Source of the DNA: Patescibacteria group bacterium
Lineage (GTDB): Bacteria; Patescibacteriota; Minisyncoccia; Phycocordibacterales; JACZSL01
DNA: 46,812 nt
NCBI GenBank assembly: GCA_022561335.1
Contig: JADFRL010000005.1
Span: 1 to 46,812, forward strand
Direction of reading: 5' to 3'
A program made the position numbers and the translations under genes. Under the pieces are notes generated by a model that worked only from the letters and a program-made list of their open reading frames with translations, did no database searches and was not told where the DNA came from. Each line of letters begins with the position of its first letter. Positions within the stretch are counted from its first letter, which is position 1. Below are positions 1 to 7,519 of this stretch, one piece after another.

Positions 1-1
1 T

Positions 2-454
2 TTGGTAAATCAGTGGTTAGCGGAAGGAGATAAAAACGAACCAATTAAGTTAGAACTTGATAAAGCTATAGAAGTAATTGAGTTGATAGAAAAAACCCTT
101 GAGCTTGATGGTCTATATCCATGGAGTTGGAGTACATTAAAATCAAGCCTCGAACATCTTTCCAAAAAATGTCAGAACGAAGAAGACAGAGGGATGGTTT
201 GGGTTGTGATAAAGGAGAACATGAACTTAAGCAGGCTTAAGGCTGACGGAAGACTGTCTGATGACCCGGATGGAGGTAGTGGTCGATCAGCTCGGAGCAT
301 AGCCCTTGATGTCGCAATTGATTCCCCTGCATTAATTCTGGTTCGTGAAAATGGTGATAAGAATTCTGGATGGAAAGACACACCCTTCTGGTGGCCAATT
401 TTAGTAAATCCTGAAAATATGGAAGCGGTAGTCTTTGCGGAAGTCACTATCTAA
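2..454 (+). CDS. hypothetical protein, 5'-truncated by window edge
   Basis: Open frame of about 150 codons that begins at the window edge with no stop upstream, so the true start is probably outside; the TTG at position 2 is only the first possible codon in view. The N-terminal half is helical and charged (LELDKAIEVIELIEKTLELD); the C-terminal half is Gly/Asp/Trp-rich (DDPDGGSGRSAR, WKDTPFWWPILV). No signal peptide or membrane segment is visible. I do not recognise the family and propose no function. A terminator-like hairpin follows about 40 nt after the stop, so it is probably the last gene of its transcript. Confidence 0.55.
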   Translation: MVNQWLAEGDKNEPIKLELDKAIEVIELIEKTLELDGLYPWSWSTLKSSLEHLSKKCQNEEDRGMVWVVIKENMNLSRLKADGRLSDDPDGGSGRSARSIALDVAIDSPALILVRENGDKNSGWKDTPFWWPILVNPENMEAVVFAEVTI

Positions 455-496
455 ACAGCGAAATAAAAAATCTGCCAGATTTTGACAGAGATGTTT

Positions 497-536
497 AGGC
501 CACCCCAAGGGCACTACGTGTAGGCCTCTTTTTTTA
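497..536 (+). terminator. Rho-independent terminator-like hairpin
   Basis: AGGCC (497-501) can pair with GGCCT (523-527), followed by a T-rich run (TCTTTTTTTATT). It lies just downstream of the partial first gene in the right orientation. The stem is short, so the call is moderate. Confidence 0.5.
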
Positions 537-677
537 TTCGTTTTTAGGTGGTTCTAACGATATTGGTAAAACCATTACTTTTAGTGTTTATTTCACCCTC
601 GCATACTCTGTAAGCCCACAGGGTATTACCACGAGGTAACGATTGAAAGGCTGGTATATGAATTTGGTTGTAGAAAA

Positions 678-709
678 GAGGTTCTAACGTCGTTCATTAA
701 TCTCCACAA
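678..709 (+). repeat. 32-bp dispersed repeat, copy 1
   Basis: The block GAGGTTCTAACGTCG followed by TTCATTAATCTCCACAA recurs at 4079-4110 with only two differences. Copy 1 lies in the 304-bp gap before the PH-domain gene; apart from the terminator and this repeat I see no gene there. Its TTCTAACG core resembles the 3' arms of the fold-back leaders described elsewhere in the window. Confidence 0.7.
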
Positions 710-757
710 AAATTGTTAAGAAGACTTTTTTCATTATTTGGTACATAATAAGGGTAT

Positions 758-1270
758 ATGCAAAAACTTGATTCGCGAGCCGTCTGGTTGTTTATTTTCA
801 GTTTTGGCTCGTCTACTATTTTAATAACTATTCTAGGTGCAGTTTATTTAATAATTAGCCTTCGCGATATCTTGGAAGCATCTGGAGAGCTTATCGACAC
901 GCTCGTTTCCTTGTGGTGGTTTTGGATACCATTACTGATAATTGTACACGTGATTACTGCCTATTTAAGTTATTACTTTTGGAGATTTGAGATTAGAGAA
1001 CATGAATATCGTGCAGAAAGAGGTATTATTTGGAAGCGTTATGTTTCAATTCCTTATGACCGAATACAGAATGTAGATATTCATAGAGGATTACTAGCTC
1101 GAATACTCGGACTCAGTGATATTCTTATACACACAGCAGGATATGGTGGAGTAGGTGCAAAGGGTTTTGGCAGCGAAGGGCGCTTGCCAGGACTGGATAA
1201 AGTGCACGCTGAACAAATAAGGGATCAACTCTTGGAGAAAGCCAGACAGCCTAGAAACCCATCTATTTAA
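758..1270 (+). CDS. PH domain-containing membrane protein (bPH2/YdbS-like)
   Basis: A 170-residue protein with two hydrophobic segments (about residues 8-33 and 50-74) followed by a bacterial PH-like domain (DUF304/bPH2 type). Support comes from FEIREHEYRAERGIIWKR and VSIPYDRIQNVDIHRGLLARILGL, the usual core of YdbS/YdbT-like proteins. These sit in the cytoplasmic membrane; their ligands are generally unknown. The start ATG has no SD. CATAAT lies 8 nt upstream of it, which would give a leaderless or nearly leaderless transcript. The C-terminus is short and polar. Family assignment is good; the cellular role is not known. Confidence 0.8.
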   Translation: MQKLDSRAVWLFIFSFGSSTILITILGAVYLIISLRDILEASGELIDTLVSLWWFWIPLLIIVHVITAYLSYYFWRFEIREHEYRAERGIIWKRYVSIPYDRIQNVDIHRGLLARILGLSDILIHTAGYGGVGAKGFGSEGRLPGLDKVHAEQIRDQLLEKARQPRNPSI

Positions 1271-1493
1271 TCTTGAAATATTACTTGACCTAAACATATA
1301 CTAGTTCAATACCCATATTGTGTCTCCTGCCCCCAGCCTTCACCCAGCGTCTGCAAGGGCTTTTTGAAACGTAGGACTTGTTTGGCAATACTCCCAGAAC
1401 CGAGACAAGTAGTCTTTTAGGCAGTTCGATGTTTTACACCTTATCTCCACCGTTAAAATATCATTATTTATAGGGGTATTTTGGAGTTCCTTG

Positions 1494-1727
1494 TTATTGT
1501 GATAATTGTCTTCTTAATTCTTCTTGCTCTTTCTCTAACTCCTGCTGTTTATCAATTAATGATTGACGTTCATCCTCCAGAACAGTTTCTGTAGCTCCTA
1601 AAAAGAAACCTAATACAAAAATTCCAACAAAAAACAAAATTACAATAATCAGTATGATAACGAAATACTTAAGAATTTTTTTTAACACAGTGTTGCTATC
1701 TGCTTGAATTTCTCCATTATCGTTCAT
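1494..1727 (-). CDS. small single-pass membrane protein with C-terminal coiled coil
   Basis: A 77-residue protein: polar N-terminus, one strong membrane segment (about residues 20-45, with a small-residue GIFVLGFFLGA stretch), then a charged helix (ERQSLIDKQQELEKEQEEL) likely to form a coiled coil. It is an isolated minus-strand gene. The 224-bp gap to its right-end neighbour at 1270 shows no clear gene. I do not recognise a family. The composition is plausible for a membrane-anchored scaffold, but that is inference. Confidence 0.6.
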   Translation of the reverse strand: MNDNGEIQADSNTVLKKILKYFVIILIIVILFFVGIFVLGFFLGATETVLEDERQSLIDKQQELEKEQEELRRQLSQ

Positions 1728-1947
1728 GTTAGTCTCATTGTATCATTAGGTACATTTAGGAGCTACATCCCCGCCATCTTAGGTGTGGATTCTTTATATA
1801 TACAGTTCCATTATCACTATGTGACACTAAACACAGCTAAACTCTAGCTGTTTTATCATGTTTAAGCTCAGAAATAGCCTCCTCGGCTTCAAAAACCCAA
1901 TCATGTAGGTGGTTCCAACTTTCGTGCAGCATGTCCACAAAATTAAG

Positions 1948-1976
1948 AACAGCTACCTTTTTTGGTAGCTGTTTTT
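1948..1976 (+). terminator. strong hairpin with T-run
   Basis: AACAGCTACC (1948-1957), a TTTTTT loop, and GGTAGCTGTT (1964-1973) form a perfect 10-bp stem followed by further T residues. It reads as a plus-strand terminator, but no plus-strand gene lies directly upstream. It may end a small RNA or only protect against read-through. Confidence 0.65.
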
Positions 1977-2079
1977 AAACGGCTCAACCGGTTGCACAGT
2001 TCGCTACGCTCACTTGCACTGCTACTTGCCAGCCAATCGCAAAGCTCTTGGGTAAGTCGGATGGCCGTTTAAAAACGAG
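1971..2079. repeat. small inverted-repeat-bounded segment
   Basis: GTTTTTAAACGGC (1971-1983) and GCCGTTTAAAAAC (2067-2079) are perfect 13-bp inverted arms around about 83 bp with no ORF. The left arm overlaps the end of the preceding hairpin. It may be a miniature element or a fold-back RNA. The 405-bp gap 1728-2131 otherwise holds only the neighbouring hairpins. Confidence 0.55.
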
Positions 2080-2108
2080 TTCTTTTACCAAACTTTGTAA
2101 AAAAATTA

Positions 2109-2128
2109 AATGGTACCTGACCCCCATT
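2109..2128. repeat. short palindrome containing TGGTACCTGACCCC
   Basis: AATGG (2109-2113) and CCATT (2124-2128) enclose TACCTGACCCC. From memory, TGGTACCTGACCCC-type palindromes are common in bacterial intergenic repeats of the REP/IS200-related kind. No transposase gene lies next to it, so it would be an orphan remnant. Confidence 0.35.
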
Positions 2129-2131
2129 ACC

Positions 2132-3946
2132 TCATTGTTGCTGCAAAGAAACTGCCGGCAAGTATAGACCGAGCAACTCTCGTTCCCATATTTGACCGTC
2201 GTTACTCCGCTTCTCTTTCGATGTGAAGGTATAATTATAAAGAATTGCTCGGATAAATGTCGGTGGTCTCTCGGGAAAAGGATTCTCCTCAAGAAGCGAG
2301 AGCACGGGTTTTGATCCTTCAAGAAGACGAGTTGCAAAATTAAGAATCCATGGAGCATTTTGATAATTTCCAGCAAGCGCCGCGAACCACATCTGCCAAT
2401 CAAGGCGTGGTTGATGAGGTGCAACAATCGGAAGCGTCCGATTGAGAATCCCTGGTTTATACTTAAACTCATACGCAAACCACTCCTCTCCATCATTAGA
2501 ACCTTCGATAATAATCTCAGGTCGACTCGTCGTCATGTGTGTAAAGAGTCCATAGGAGTTTGATATGTGCAGTGGGGCAATAATTTTTGATACAGAGCGC
2601 GCAGATTGAGGCATTGACCCTGTAGATTTCTCCACAATTTGAAAAACACCAACAAATATTAGAACGAATGAAATAATACCTATTATAATACGACCAAAAA
2701 TTGGCAATATTTTTTCTTTTTTGCGCTGAATATAGTTCCGTGTCGCCTGAGGTAAAACATATCTGATAAACAAAATTGCTCGATCATCAAACAAGAAAAT
2801 TATTGCGGCGATGGTCAATAAATTGAAATAATTATAATTCCCTGTCAGTAATATGAGCACCTCAAGAACAATAAACACATATCCGGCAAATATTCGAATG
2901 CGGCGTGGCGCAAAAATAAAAAAAGGAACTATAACCTGACTTACAAATATAAGCATCGTTGAAATTTCGTGAAACCATAGAGGCAGTTGGTGTGCATACC
3001 AAGAAAGTGGCATCGGCAGTGGTTGAGTCTCGTAGTGATAAGAAAGCGCAGTTAAATTCTGCCACGTTACATCACCACCAAAAAATTTACCTATTCCTGA
3101 TAAAATTACAAATTTGAATACAAGTAAGCGAAAGAGCCATATAACACTTGAAGTAAATGACAAAAGAATTGCTAAAAATCCAACCTCAAGGAGAAAAACA
3201 TCCCATTGATAAGACATGAAAAGTTGTCCAGCAGAAACGAGTGAAAGATACACAATAAAAAGAATGATGAGATTTGTACGCTGAAAAAATCCTATCAAAA
3301 GAAGGACAGAGCTGATGAGACCAATCAGAAAAACAAAATCAAGAAATACATTACTTGCAGATATCCAGAAAAGACTTGGGAGTATGAGATATGCTTGAGT
3401 ACCTATCTCCAAAAATACCGCGTCAAAAAATTGTTGTGCTGGCAGAATCCCTTCTACACCAATAAGTCCTTTCATTTGAATACCGAAAGAAAGAATTGCA
3501 AAAAGATATACTAAAGCGAGCGATCGGAAAAAAAACCACTGGACAAATTTATACGAAGACGGTTCAAGGCGTTTTCCAATGAATAGACGGGTAAACCAGT
3601 ATGCAAAATTGCGATTTACTGAAACGAACTTATAGACAAATTCGGAAAGATAACCAAATCCAGGAATGTGCTCATAGAGCCACAAAAGCAATCTCCGTCT
3701 TGGATTGTATGCCAAAGTTTTAAAAGTTGCGTAAGCGCCACTGTAAACTTTGCCTTGGGGCATAATAAGCTTTACGGATTTTTCGAATTCGTCGCGTGAT
3801 ATATTTTCATATTTGTCCGCAACCTGCTGTAATGGTTGATATTGAACTTTACCGCAGGTTACCTTCTCTGAGTATTCAACCCACATACGACAAAATCGAC
3901 ACTCACCATTATAAACAAACAGTGGTTTTTTGCTGTCAGCTTCCAT
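2132..3946 (-). CDS. DCC thiol-oxidoreductase domain fused to lipase maturation factor-like membrane protein
   Basis: A 604-residue two-part protein. Residues 1-125 look like a DCC1/DUF393 domain, with the redox-like motif YNGECRFC (Cys16, Cys19). Residues about 130-440 hold many membrane segments. The tail, about 465-590, carries the lipase maturation factor (LMF1/DUF1222) signature: EGSNDGEEWFAYEFKYKPG, then PHQPRLDWQMWFAAL and an NPFPERPP segment. In animals LMF1 helps lipases fold in the ER; in bacteria the substrate is unknown, and the fused DCC part suggests thiol chemistry at the membrane. TATAAT lies 7 nt before the ATG, so the mRNA is probably leaderless. The family call is strong, the function inferred. 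Confidence 0.85.
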   Translation of the reverse strand: MEADSKKPLFVYNGECRFCRMWVEYSEKVTCGKVQYQPLQQVADKYENISRDEFEKSVKLIMPQGKVYSGAYATFKTLAYNPRRRLLLWLYEHIPGFGYLSEFVYKFVSVNRNFAYWFTRLFIGKRLEPSSYKFVQWFFFRSLALVYLFAILSFGIQMKGLIGVEGILPAQQFFDAVFLEIGTQAYLILPSLFWISASNVFLDFVFLIGLISSVLLLIGFFQRTNLIILFIVYLSLVSAGQLFMSYQWDVFLLEVGFLAILLSFTSSVIWLFRLLVFKFVILSGIGKFFGGDVTWQNLTALSYHYETQPLPMPLSWYAHQLPLWFHEISTMLIFVSQVIVPFFIFAPRRIRIFAGYVFIVLEVLILLTGNYNYFNLLTIAAIIFLFDDRAILFIRYVLPQATRNYIQRKKEKILPIFGRIIIGIISFVLIFVGVFQIVEKSTGSMPQSARSVSKIIAPLHISNSYGLFTHMTTSRPEIIIEGSNDGEEWFAYEFKYKPGILNRTLPIVAPHQPRLDWQMWFAALAGNYQNAPWILNFATRLLEGSKPVLSLLEENPFPERPPTFIRAILYNYTFTSKEKRSNDGQIWERELLGLYLPAVSLQQQ

Positions 3947-3953
3947 TACACTT

Positions 3954-3959
3954 ATTATA
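3954..3959 (-). promoter_or_regulatory. -10 box, probably giving a leaderless mRNA
   Basis: TATAAT on the minus strand ends 7 nt before the ATG of the DCC/LMF gene, so transcription would begin at or next to the start codon. No convincing -35 was seen. Confidence 0.5.
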
Positions 3960-4078
3960 CAAAGTAAACTACTTAATAATTAATCGATTTTCGTAACTCC
4001 CTGTGGATTTTGGGAACTCAGAGACCACTACCACTGTTCAACAATGTTTAGGCCAGAACATACGCCCGTTCTAGGAAC

Positions 4079-4110
4079 GAGGTCCTAATGTCGTTCATTA
4101 ATCTCCACAA
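4079..4110 (+). repeat. 32-bp dispersed repeat, copy 2
   Basis: GAGGTCCTAATGTCG followed by TTCATTAATCTCCACAA matches 678-709 with two differences and in the same orientation. The two copies bracket about 3.4 kb containing the PH, coiled-coil and LMF genes. Confidence 0.7.
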
Positions 4111-4115
4111 TATAA

Positions 4116-4144
4116 AAAAACACCAGCTTAGTGCTGGTGTTTTT
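4116..4144. terminator. bidirectional terminator hairpin
   Basis: AAAAACACCAGC (4116-4127), loop TTAGT, GCTGGTGTTTTT (4133-4144): a perfect 12-bp stem with A- and T-runs, able to stop transcription both ways. It sits between the divergent LMF and 17-kDa-antigen genes. Confidence 0.65.
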
Positions 4145-4203
4145 CATATCATGATGTGGGAATTGAAAGACGGAAGCCCGCGTCCTGTGGACGAGGGTGG
4201 AGA

Positions 4204-4308
4204 GATTAAAGCTCTCCCAGAGCTTTAATCGAGTCGAGCGCACTTAGTATTTTGTAAGGCATTGAAACAAACTACTTAGGTAAAAGGAAGTTTAAACTTC
4301 CTTTTACC
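4204..4308. repeat. hairpin plus 30-bp perfect palindrome upstream of the lipoprotein gene
   Basis: GATTAAAGCTCT (4204-4215), loop CCC, AGAGCTTTAATC (4219-4230) is a perfect 12-bp hairpin. At 4279-4308, GGTAAAAGGAAGTTT is followed directly by its exact reverse complement, a 30-bp loop-free palindrome. A further small hairpin (CGTCC/GGACG) lies upstream near 4170. The 454-bp gap 3947-4399 therefore holds repeats and stems but no gene. Possible roles are an operator, a structured 5' leader or a recombination scar. Confidence 0.6.
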
Positions 4309-4399
4309 GTGACCAATTTCCATATCTCCAAAACTATTGACAACTCTGCTCTTTGAAGACATTCTAATTACAGATGATAACTGGATGGGAGAAGTGAAA

Positions 4400-4885
4400 A
4401 TGCCTAGACAAATAAGACGGCTGCTCATTGTCGCTCTTGTCGTGCTGGTACTTCCGCTTGGTGCTTGCGCGGGTGGAAGAGGCGGGAAGGAAGTCGGCGG
4501 CACTCTCATTGGTGCCGCTCTCGGCGGGCTCGTTGGTTCCCGGATTGGCGGTGGCTCAGGCCAGATCGTCGCTACCGTAATCGGCACCCTCCTCGGTGGT
4601 TTCATCGGTAATGAAATTGGGAAAAGACTCGATGAGCTTGACCGCAGGAAGGCCGGGCAAGCGCAATATAGTGCGCTTGAGTACCAGCCAGACAACACAA
4701 GCGTGGTATGGGATAATCCAAATACCGGTAATTACGGAAGCTTCGTACCGACAAGAACTACCGTGACGAGATCGGGACAACCTTGCCGCGAGTTTCAGCA
4801 ATCGGTCACTGTCGGAGGACAAACCGAAAGGGCATACGGAAGAGCATGCCGCGATGCCGGTGGTCAGTGGCAGATTGTCAATTGA
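4400..4885 (+). CDS. 17-kDa surface antigen-like lipoprotein with glycine-zipper 2TM domain
   Basis: I place the start at the internal ATG (MPRQIRRLL): it has GGGAGAAG about 6 nt upstream and gives a clean lipoprotein signal peptide ending in LGAC, with the lipidated Cys near residue 22. The glycine-zipper repeat follows (GGTLIGAALGGLVGSRIGGG and GTLLGGFIGNEIGKRLDE), typical of Rickettsia 17-kDa antigen/OmpA-like 2TM proteins. The C-terminal part, with PCREFQQSV, QTERAYGRACRD and GGQWQIV, matches the usual end of such proteobacterial surface antigens. In those hosts the protein belongs to the envelope. The gene is visibly richer in G+C than its neighbours and has an SD, so transfer from a proteobacterium is likely. 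Confidence 0.85.
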   Translation: MPRQIRRLLIVALVVLVLPLGACAGGRGGKEVGGTLIGAALGGLVGSRIGGGSGQIVATVIGTLLGGFIGNEIGKRLDELDRRKAGQAQYSALEYQPDNTSVVWDNPNTGNYGSFVPTRTTVTRSGQPCREFQQSVTVGGQTERAYGRACRDAGGQWQIVN

Positions 4886-4915
4886 TGTCTGGGAAAATTA
4901 CCCTGCACGTAACTG

Positions 4916-4958
4916 AGAGAGCCTTGCGCACTCAGCACGTGTGGGGTTCTCTTTTTTT
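4916..4958 (+). terminator. Rho-independent terminator after the lipoprotein gene
   Basis: AGAGAGCC (4916-4923) pairs with GGTTCTCT (4945-4952, one G-U pair), followed by TTTTTT. It starts about 30 nt after the stop codon. Confidence 0.6.
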
Positions 4959-5118
4959 GCCTAGTTCTATTAACCTACTACGTGATAACCAACCAGCTAA
5001 TTCATAGGTGTTTTTTCGTTATCAAGCCCAGAAAATCACTTCTGTCTGCCGATAGATAGATAACCCCCTACAGAGCACGCTTCCGTACAGCAATACCCTT
5101 TAGGCTTAATAAGTGATA

Positions 5119-5191
5119 GCCCCACTTGGACAACTAGTGCCCAAGTGGGGCACAAAATTGACAGTTATATTCTCAAGGGGTATAACTGTCA
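5119..5191. promoter_or_regulatory. two consecutive 11-bp-arm inverted repeats with 11-nt centres
   Basis: First unit: GCCCCACTTGG (5119-5129), 11-nt centre, CCAAGTGGGGC (5141-5151). Second unit: TGACAGTTATA (5159-5169), 11-nt centre, TATAACTGTCA (5181-5191). Both arms are perfect, both units are 33 bp, and they are 7 bp apart. They lie just upstream of the gene at 5219, so an operator pair, a leader of two hairpins or recombinase sites are all possible. The rest of the 334-bp gap 4886-5218 shows only the terminator. Confidence 0.7.
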
Positions 5192-5218
5192 CCAGTAGAA
5201 CAGCAACGGAGCTGACAG

Positions 5219-5590
5219 ATGGAAAAGAAAATTCAAATCAGTTCAGGGGGCCTCAAGAACAAAAAAACCTACGCAGCCCACGCCATGGGGAACTGGGGAC
5301 CAGAGCAAGAAAACAGTGACCACCTACAGCATCCTCTCACACTTTCAGAAGACGGGCTCTGGCTTACCTGTGATGGAAGTTTTCTCGAAGATCACGAGGA
5401 GTACAAGATTGTTGTCCCCGTCAAAGATGGGCTCGAAGCGAAACGAATCTACGGCGAAAGAAGGGTACAAGGAAAGCATGTCAATACACGCTTTGACTTT
5501 GATACCGACCACAACACCTTTTGGCTTCTTGCCCAAAGCCATCCTGTTGTCCGCCCCGGAGAATGGAACCAGAACAACATCTATGTATGA
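5219..5590 (+). CDS. hypothetical soluble protein
   Basis: A 123-residue polar protein without signal or membrane segments. GGAG lies 8 nt before the ATG. Features include a Gly/Asn-rich start (ISSGGLKNKKTYAAHAMGNWG), a central acidic stretch and an Asp/Asn-rich stretch (TRFDFDTDHNTFWLL). I recognise no family. It is flanked upstream by the twin inverted repeats and downstream by a strong terminator, so it is a single-gene transcription unit. Composition is somewhat richer in G+C than the core genes, which would fit recent acquisition. Confidence 0.6.
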   Translation: MEKKIQISSGGLKNKKTYAAHAMGNWGPEQENSDHLQHPLTLSEDGLWLTCDGSFLEDHEEYKIVVPVKDGLEAKRIYGERRVQGKHVNTRFDFDTDHNTFWLLAQSHPVVRPGEWNQNNIYV

Positions 5591-5611
5591 ACTTTTTCCG
5601 TGGCAAACTTC

Positions 5612-5648
5612 AAGACCGCATAGTTCACCCAGCGGTCTTTTTTTTTCC
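5612..5648 (+). terminator. Rho-independent terminator
   Basis: AAGACCGC (5612-5619) and GCGGTCTT (5632-5639) form an 8-bp stem followed by a long T-run. It ends the transcript of the gene at 5219. Confidence 0.8.
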
Positions 5649-5715
5649 ATGGGACGACCGCTTTTTTGTGTGTTCATCATTGTAACCCTACTGTGGTATA
5701 GTTTTAAATAACTAT

Positions 5716-6771
5716 ATGCAGTTTAAAAAAATCCAGCAGAGTTTTTTCTTTGGCCTCCTGGCACTCGTATCTCTTTCCTTCCTCTTTATCATTCACGATT
5801 TTTTAATGCCCATTTTTTGGGCTATTGTGTTTGCTATTCTTTTCAACCCGCTACAACAAAAATGGCTATCCGTTACCAAAAAACGCGCCAGTTTTTCTTC
5901 ATTCCTCACCATAGTGACTATTCTCCTTATCGTATTTGTCCCGCTTTCTATTGTAGGAAGTCTTGTGTTAAAGGAATCAGTGGATTTCTATCAACAACTT
6001 TCAACAACAAATACTGAAGGAGTACAAATAGATTTTCTTGAAAAGATAACTGTAGTTTCAAGATATCTGGAAGATTTTGGAGTGGAGGAAGCAGAATTTA
6101 AAGAAAGGGTAACCGCTTGGGGAGGACAAGCAAGCCGTTGGCTGGCATCTCAAGCTGTTGTATTCGGGCAAAGCACTTTCTCCGTGATTGTACAATTTTT
6201 CGTCATGATATATATCTTATTTTTCATGCTCCGAGACGGACCCGCTATTGAAAAATGGCTTATACATATTCTGCCCTTGGGGGACCATAAAGAGCGCAGG
6301 CTCTTTGCTCGCTTTGTTTCAACGACACGCGCTGTCATAAAAGGGACTCTTGTAATTGGCATCATACAAGGAGCTATCGGCGGTATTTTATTTTGGGTTG
6401 CCGGTATAAAAGGAGCGGTACTGTGGGCAGTTCTTATGACCCTTCTCTCCGTCATCCCCGCTGTCGGTCCGGCACTTGTGTGGCTTCCCGCCGGCATACT
6501 CCTCCTCCTCACCGGAAGCCTTTGGCAGGGTATTCTTATTTTAGCCGGCGGTGCTGTGATAATCAGTCTCATTGACAACATACTGCGCCCGCGGCTTGTG
6601 GGAAAAGATACTCAGATGCCCGACACTTTTATACTCATTTCAACACTCGGAGGTCTTTCAATATTTGGTATTACTGGTTTTGTCATTGGACCCATCGTCG
6701 CCGGCTTCTTTATTGCCATGTGGCACATGTTTGAAGAGCAGTACCGCAGAGAGCTTGAATTGCACGGTTAA
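5716..6771 (+). CDS. AI-2E family transporter (PerM/YdiK-like permease)
   Basis: A 351-residue polytopic protein with the AI-2E exporter/PerM layout: paired N-terminal membrane helices, an extracytoplasmic region (about 85-150), then a C-terminal helix bundle. The bundle has the conserved stretches PAVGPALVWLPAGI, DNILRPRLVGKDTQMP and GITGFVIGPIVAG. Members export small molecules or ions; AI-2 itself is documented only for some, so the substrate is open. An extended -10 (TGGTATAGT) ends 14 nt before the ATG. Nine bases after its stop begins a sugar-phosphate lactonase/isomerase-like gene, so the two are probably co-transcribed. Confidence 0.88.
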   Translation: MQFKKIQQSFFFGLLALVSLSFLFIIHDFLMPIFWAIVFAILFNPLQQKWLSVTKKRASFSSFLTIVTILLIVFVPLSIVGSLVLKESVDFYQQLSTTNTEGVQIDFLEKITVVSRYLEDFGVEEAEFKERVTAWGGQASRWLASQAVVFGQSTFSVIVQFFVMIYILFFMLRDGPAIEKWLIHILPLGDHKERRLFARFVSTTRAVIKGTLVIGIIQGAIGGILFWVAGIKGAVLWAVLMTLLSVIPAVGPALVWLPAGILLLLTGSLWQGILILAGGAVIISLIDNILRPRLVGKDTQMPDTFILISTLGGLSIFGITGFVIGPIVAGFFIAMWHMFEEQYRRELELHG

Positions 6772-6780
6772 ATCAACACA

Positions 6781-7491
6781 ATGAATGTCGTCCTTAAAGT
6801 AGAAAATACTCCTCAAAAAGCCGGAGAGGTTTTGTCCGATATGTTAAAGGAGGGCCAAGAAAATAACATCCTCCTGATGCTTTCGGGCGGCTCTGCGTCT
6901 GGGTTGCTTGCATTTATTGACCCTGCCTTACTTGGCAGTCGCATCACCATTTCAGTCCTCGATGAACGATTCAGCACGGACCCAGCCATAAATAACTTCG
7001 CACAATTGAAACAAACATCTTTTTACAGCAGTGCTTCAGAGCAAGGGTGCGACTTCATTGATACACAGGCTCAATCCAGTGACAATCTTGAAAACCTAAA
7101 AAACCGCTTTGAAAAAGCAATCGCGGCATGGAGAAGAAGACATGAGCACGGTTTTATAATTGCAACACTCGGAATTGGAGAGGACATGCACATAGCGGGG
7201 ACCATGCCGTATCCGGAAGACGAAACACTTTTTAAAAATCTTTTTGAAAACACTGAAAATATCTTTGTTGGATATGACACCGGAGGAAAAAATAAATACC
7301 CGCTTCGAATCACACCGACTAATCACTTTTTGAGAAATGGCATTGACTGCGCTCTTGTCTATGTTGCAGGTGAATCAAAAAAACAGCCTCTCATACGAAC
7401 ACTTATGACCAAGGAGTTTCTCCACTGTGTCCCCGCACGTATTATTCATGAAATGAAAGCCGTCACGCTTGTCACTGATATTAAACTCTAA
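6781..7491 (+). CDS. 6-phosphogluconolactonase / glucosamine-6-phosphate isomerase family protein
   Basis: A 236-residue protein of the PF01182 fold: phosphate-binding LMLSGGSASGLL near residue 33, VLDERFS near 60, and GIGEDMHIAGTMP near 137, which corresponds to the G-x-G-x-DGHTAS-x-FP block. There the usual DGH is changed to DMH, so substrate specificity is uncertain. The family hydrolyses 6-phosphogluconolactone or isomerises amino-sugar phosphates in the cytoplasm. It lies 9 nt downstream of the permease gene and is probably co-transcribed. The gene symbol is left blank because either activity is possible. Confidence 0.75.
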   Translation: MNVVLKVENTPQKAGEVLSDMLKEGQENNILLMLSGGSASGLLAFIDPALLGSRITISVLDERFSTDPAINNFAQLKQTSFYSSASEQGCDFIDTQAQSSDNLENLKNRFEKAIAAWRRRHEHGFIIATLGIGEDMHIAGTMPYPEDETLFKNLFENTENIFVGYDTGGKNKYPLRITPTNHFLRNGIDCALVYVAGESKKQPLIRTLMTKEFLHCVPARIIHEMKAVTLVTDIKL

Positions 7492-7519
7492 TGCAACCCG
7501 AGTAAATTGCAAGTAGGTA

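Noticed and set aside
1271-1493. Gap with CCCAGCCTTCACCCAGCGTC as a gene remnant
   Set aside because: Short GC-rich piece that looked protein-like, but no open frame of useful length in any direction.
1984-2496. 170-codon minus-strand ORF overlapping the end of the LMF gene
   Set aside because: Different frame of the same strand as the clear LMF C-terminal signature; no pattern of its own.
4276-4698. 140-codon minus-strand ORF opposite the lipoprotein gene
   Set aside because: Pro/Ser-rich shadow of the glycine-zipper codons.
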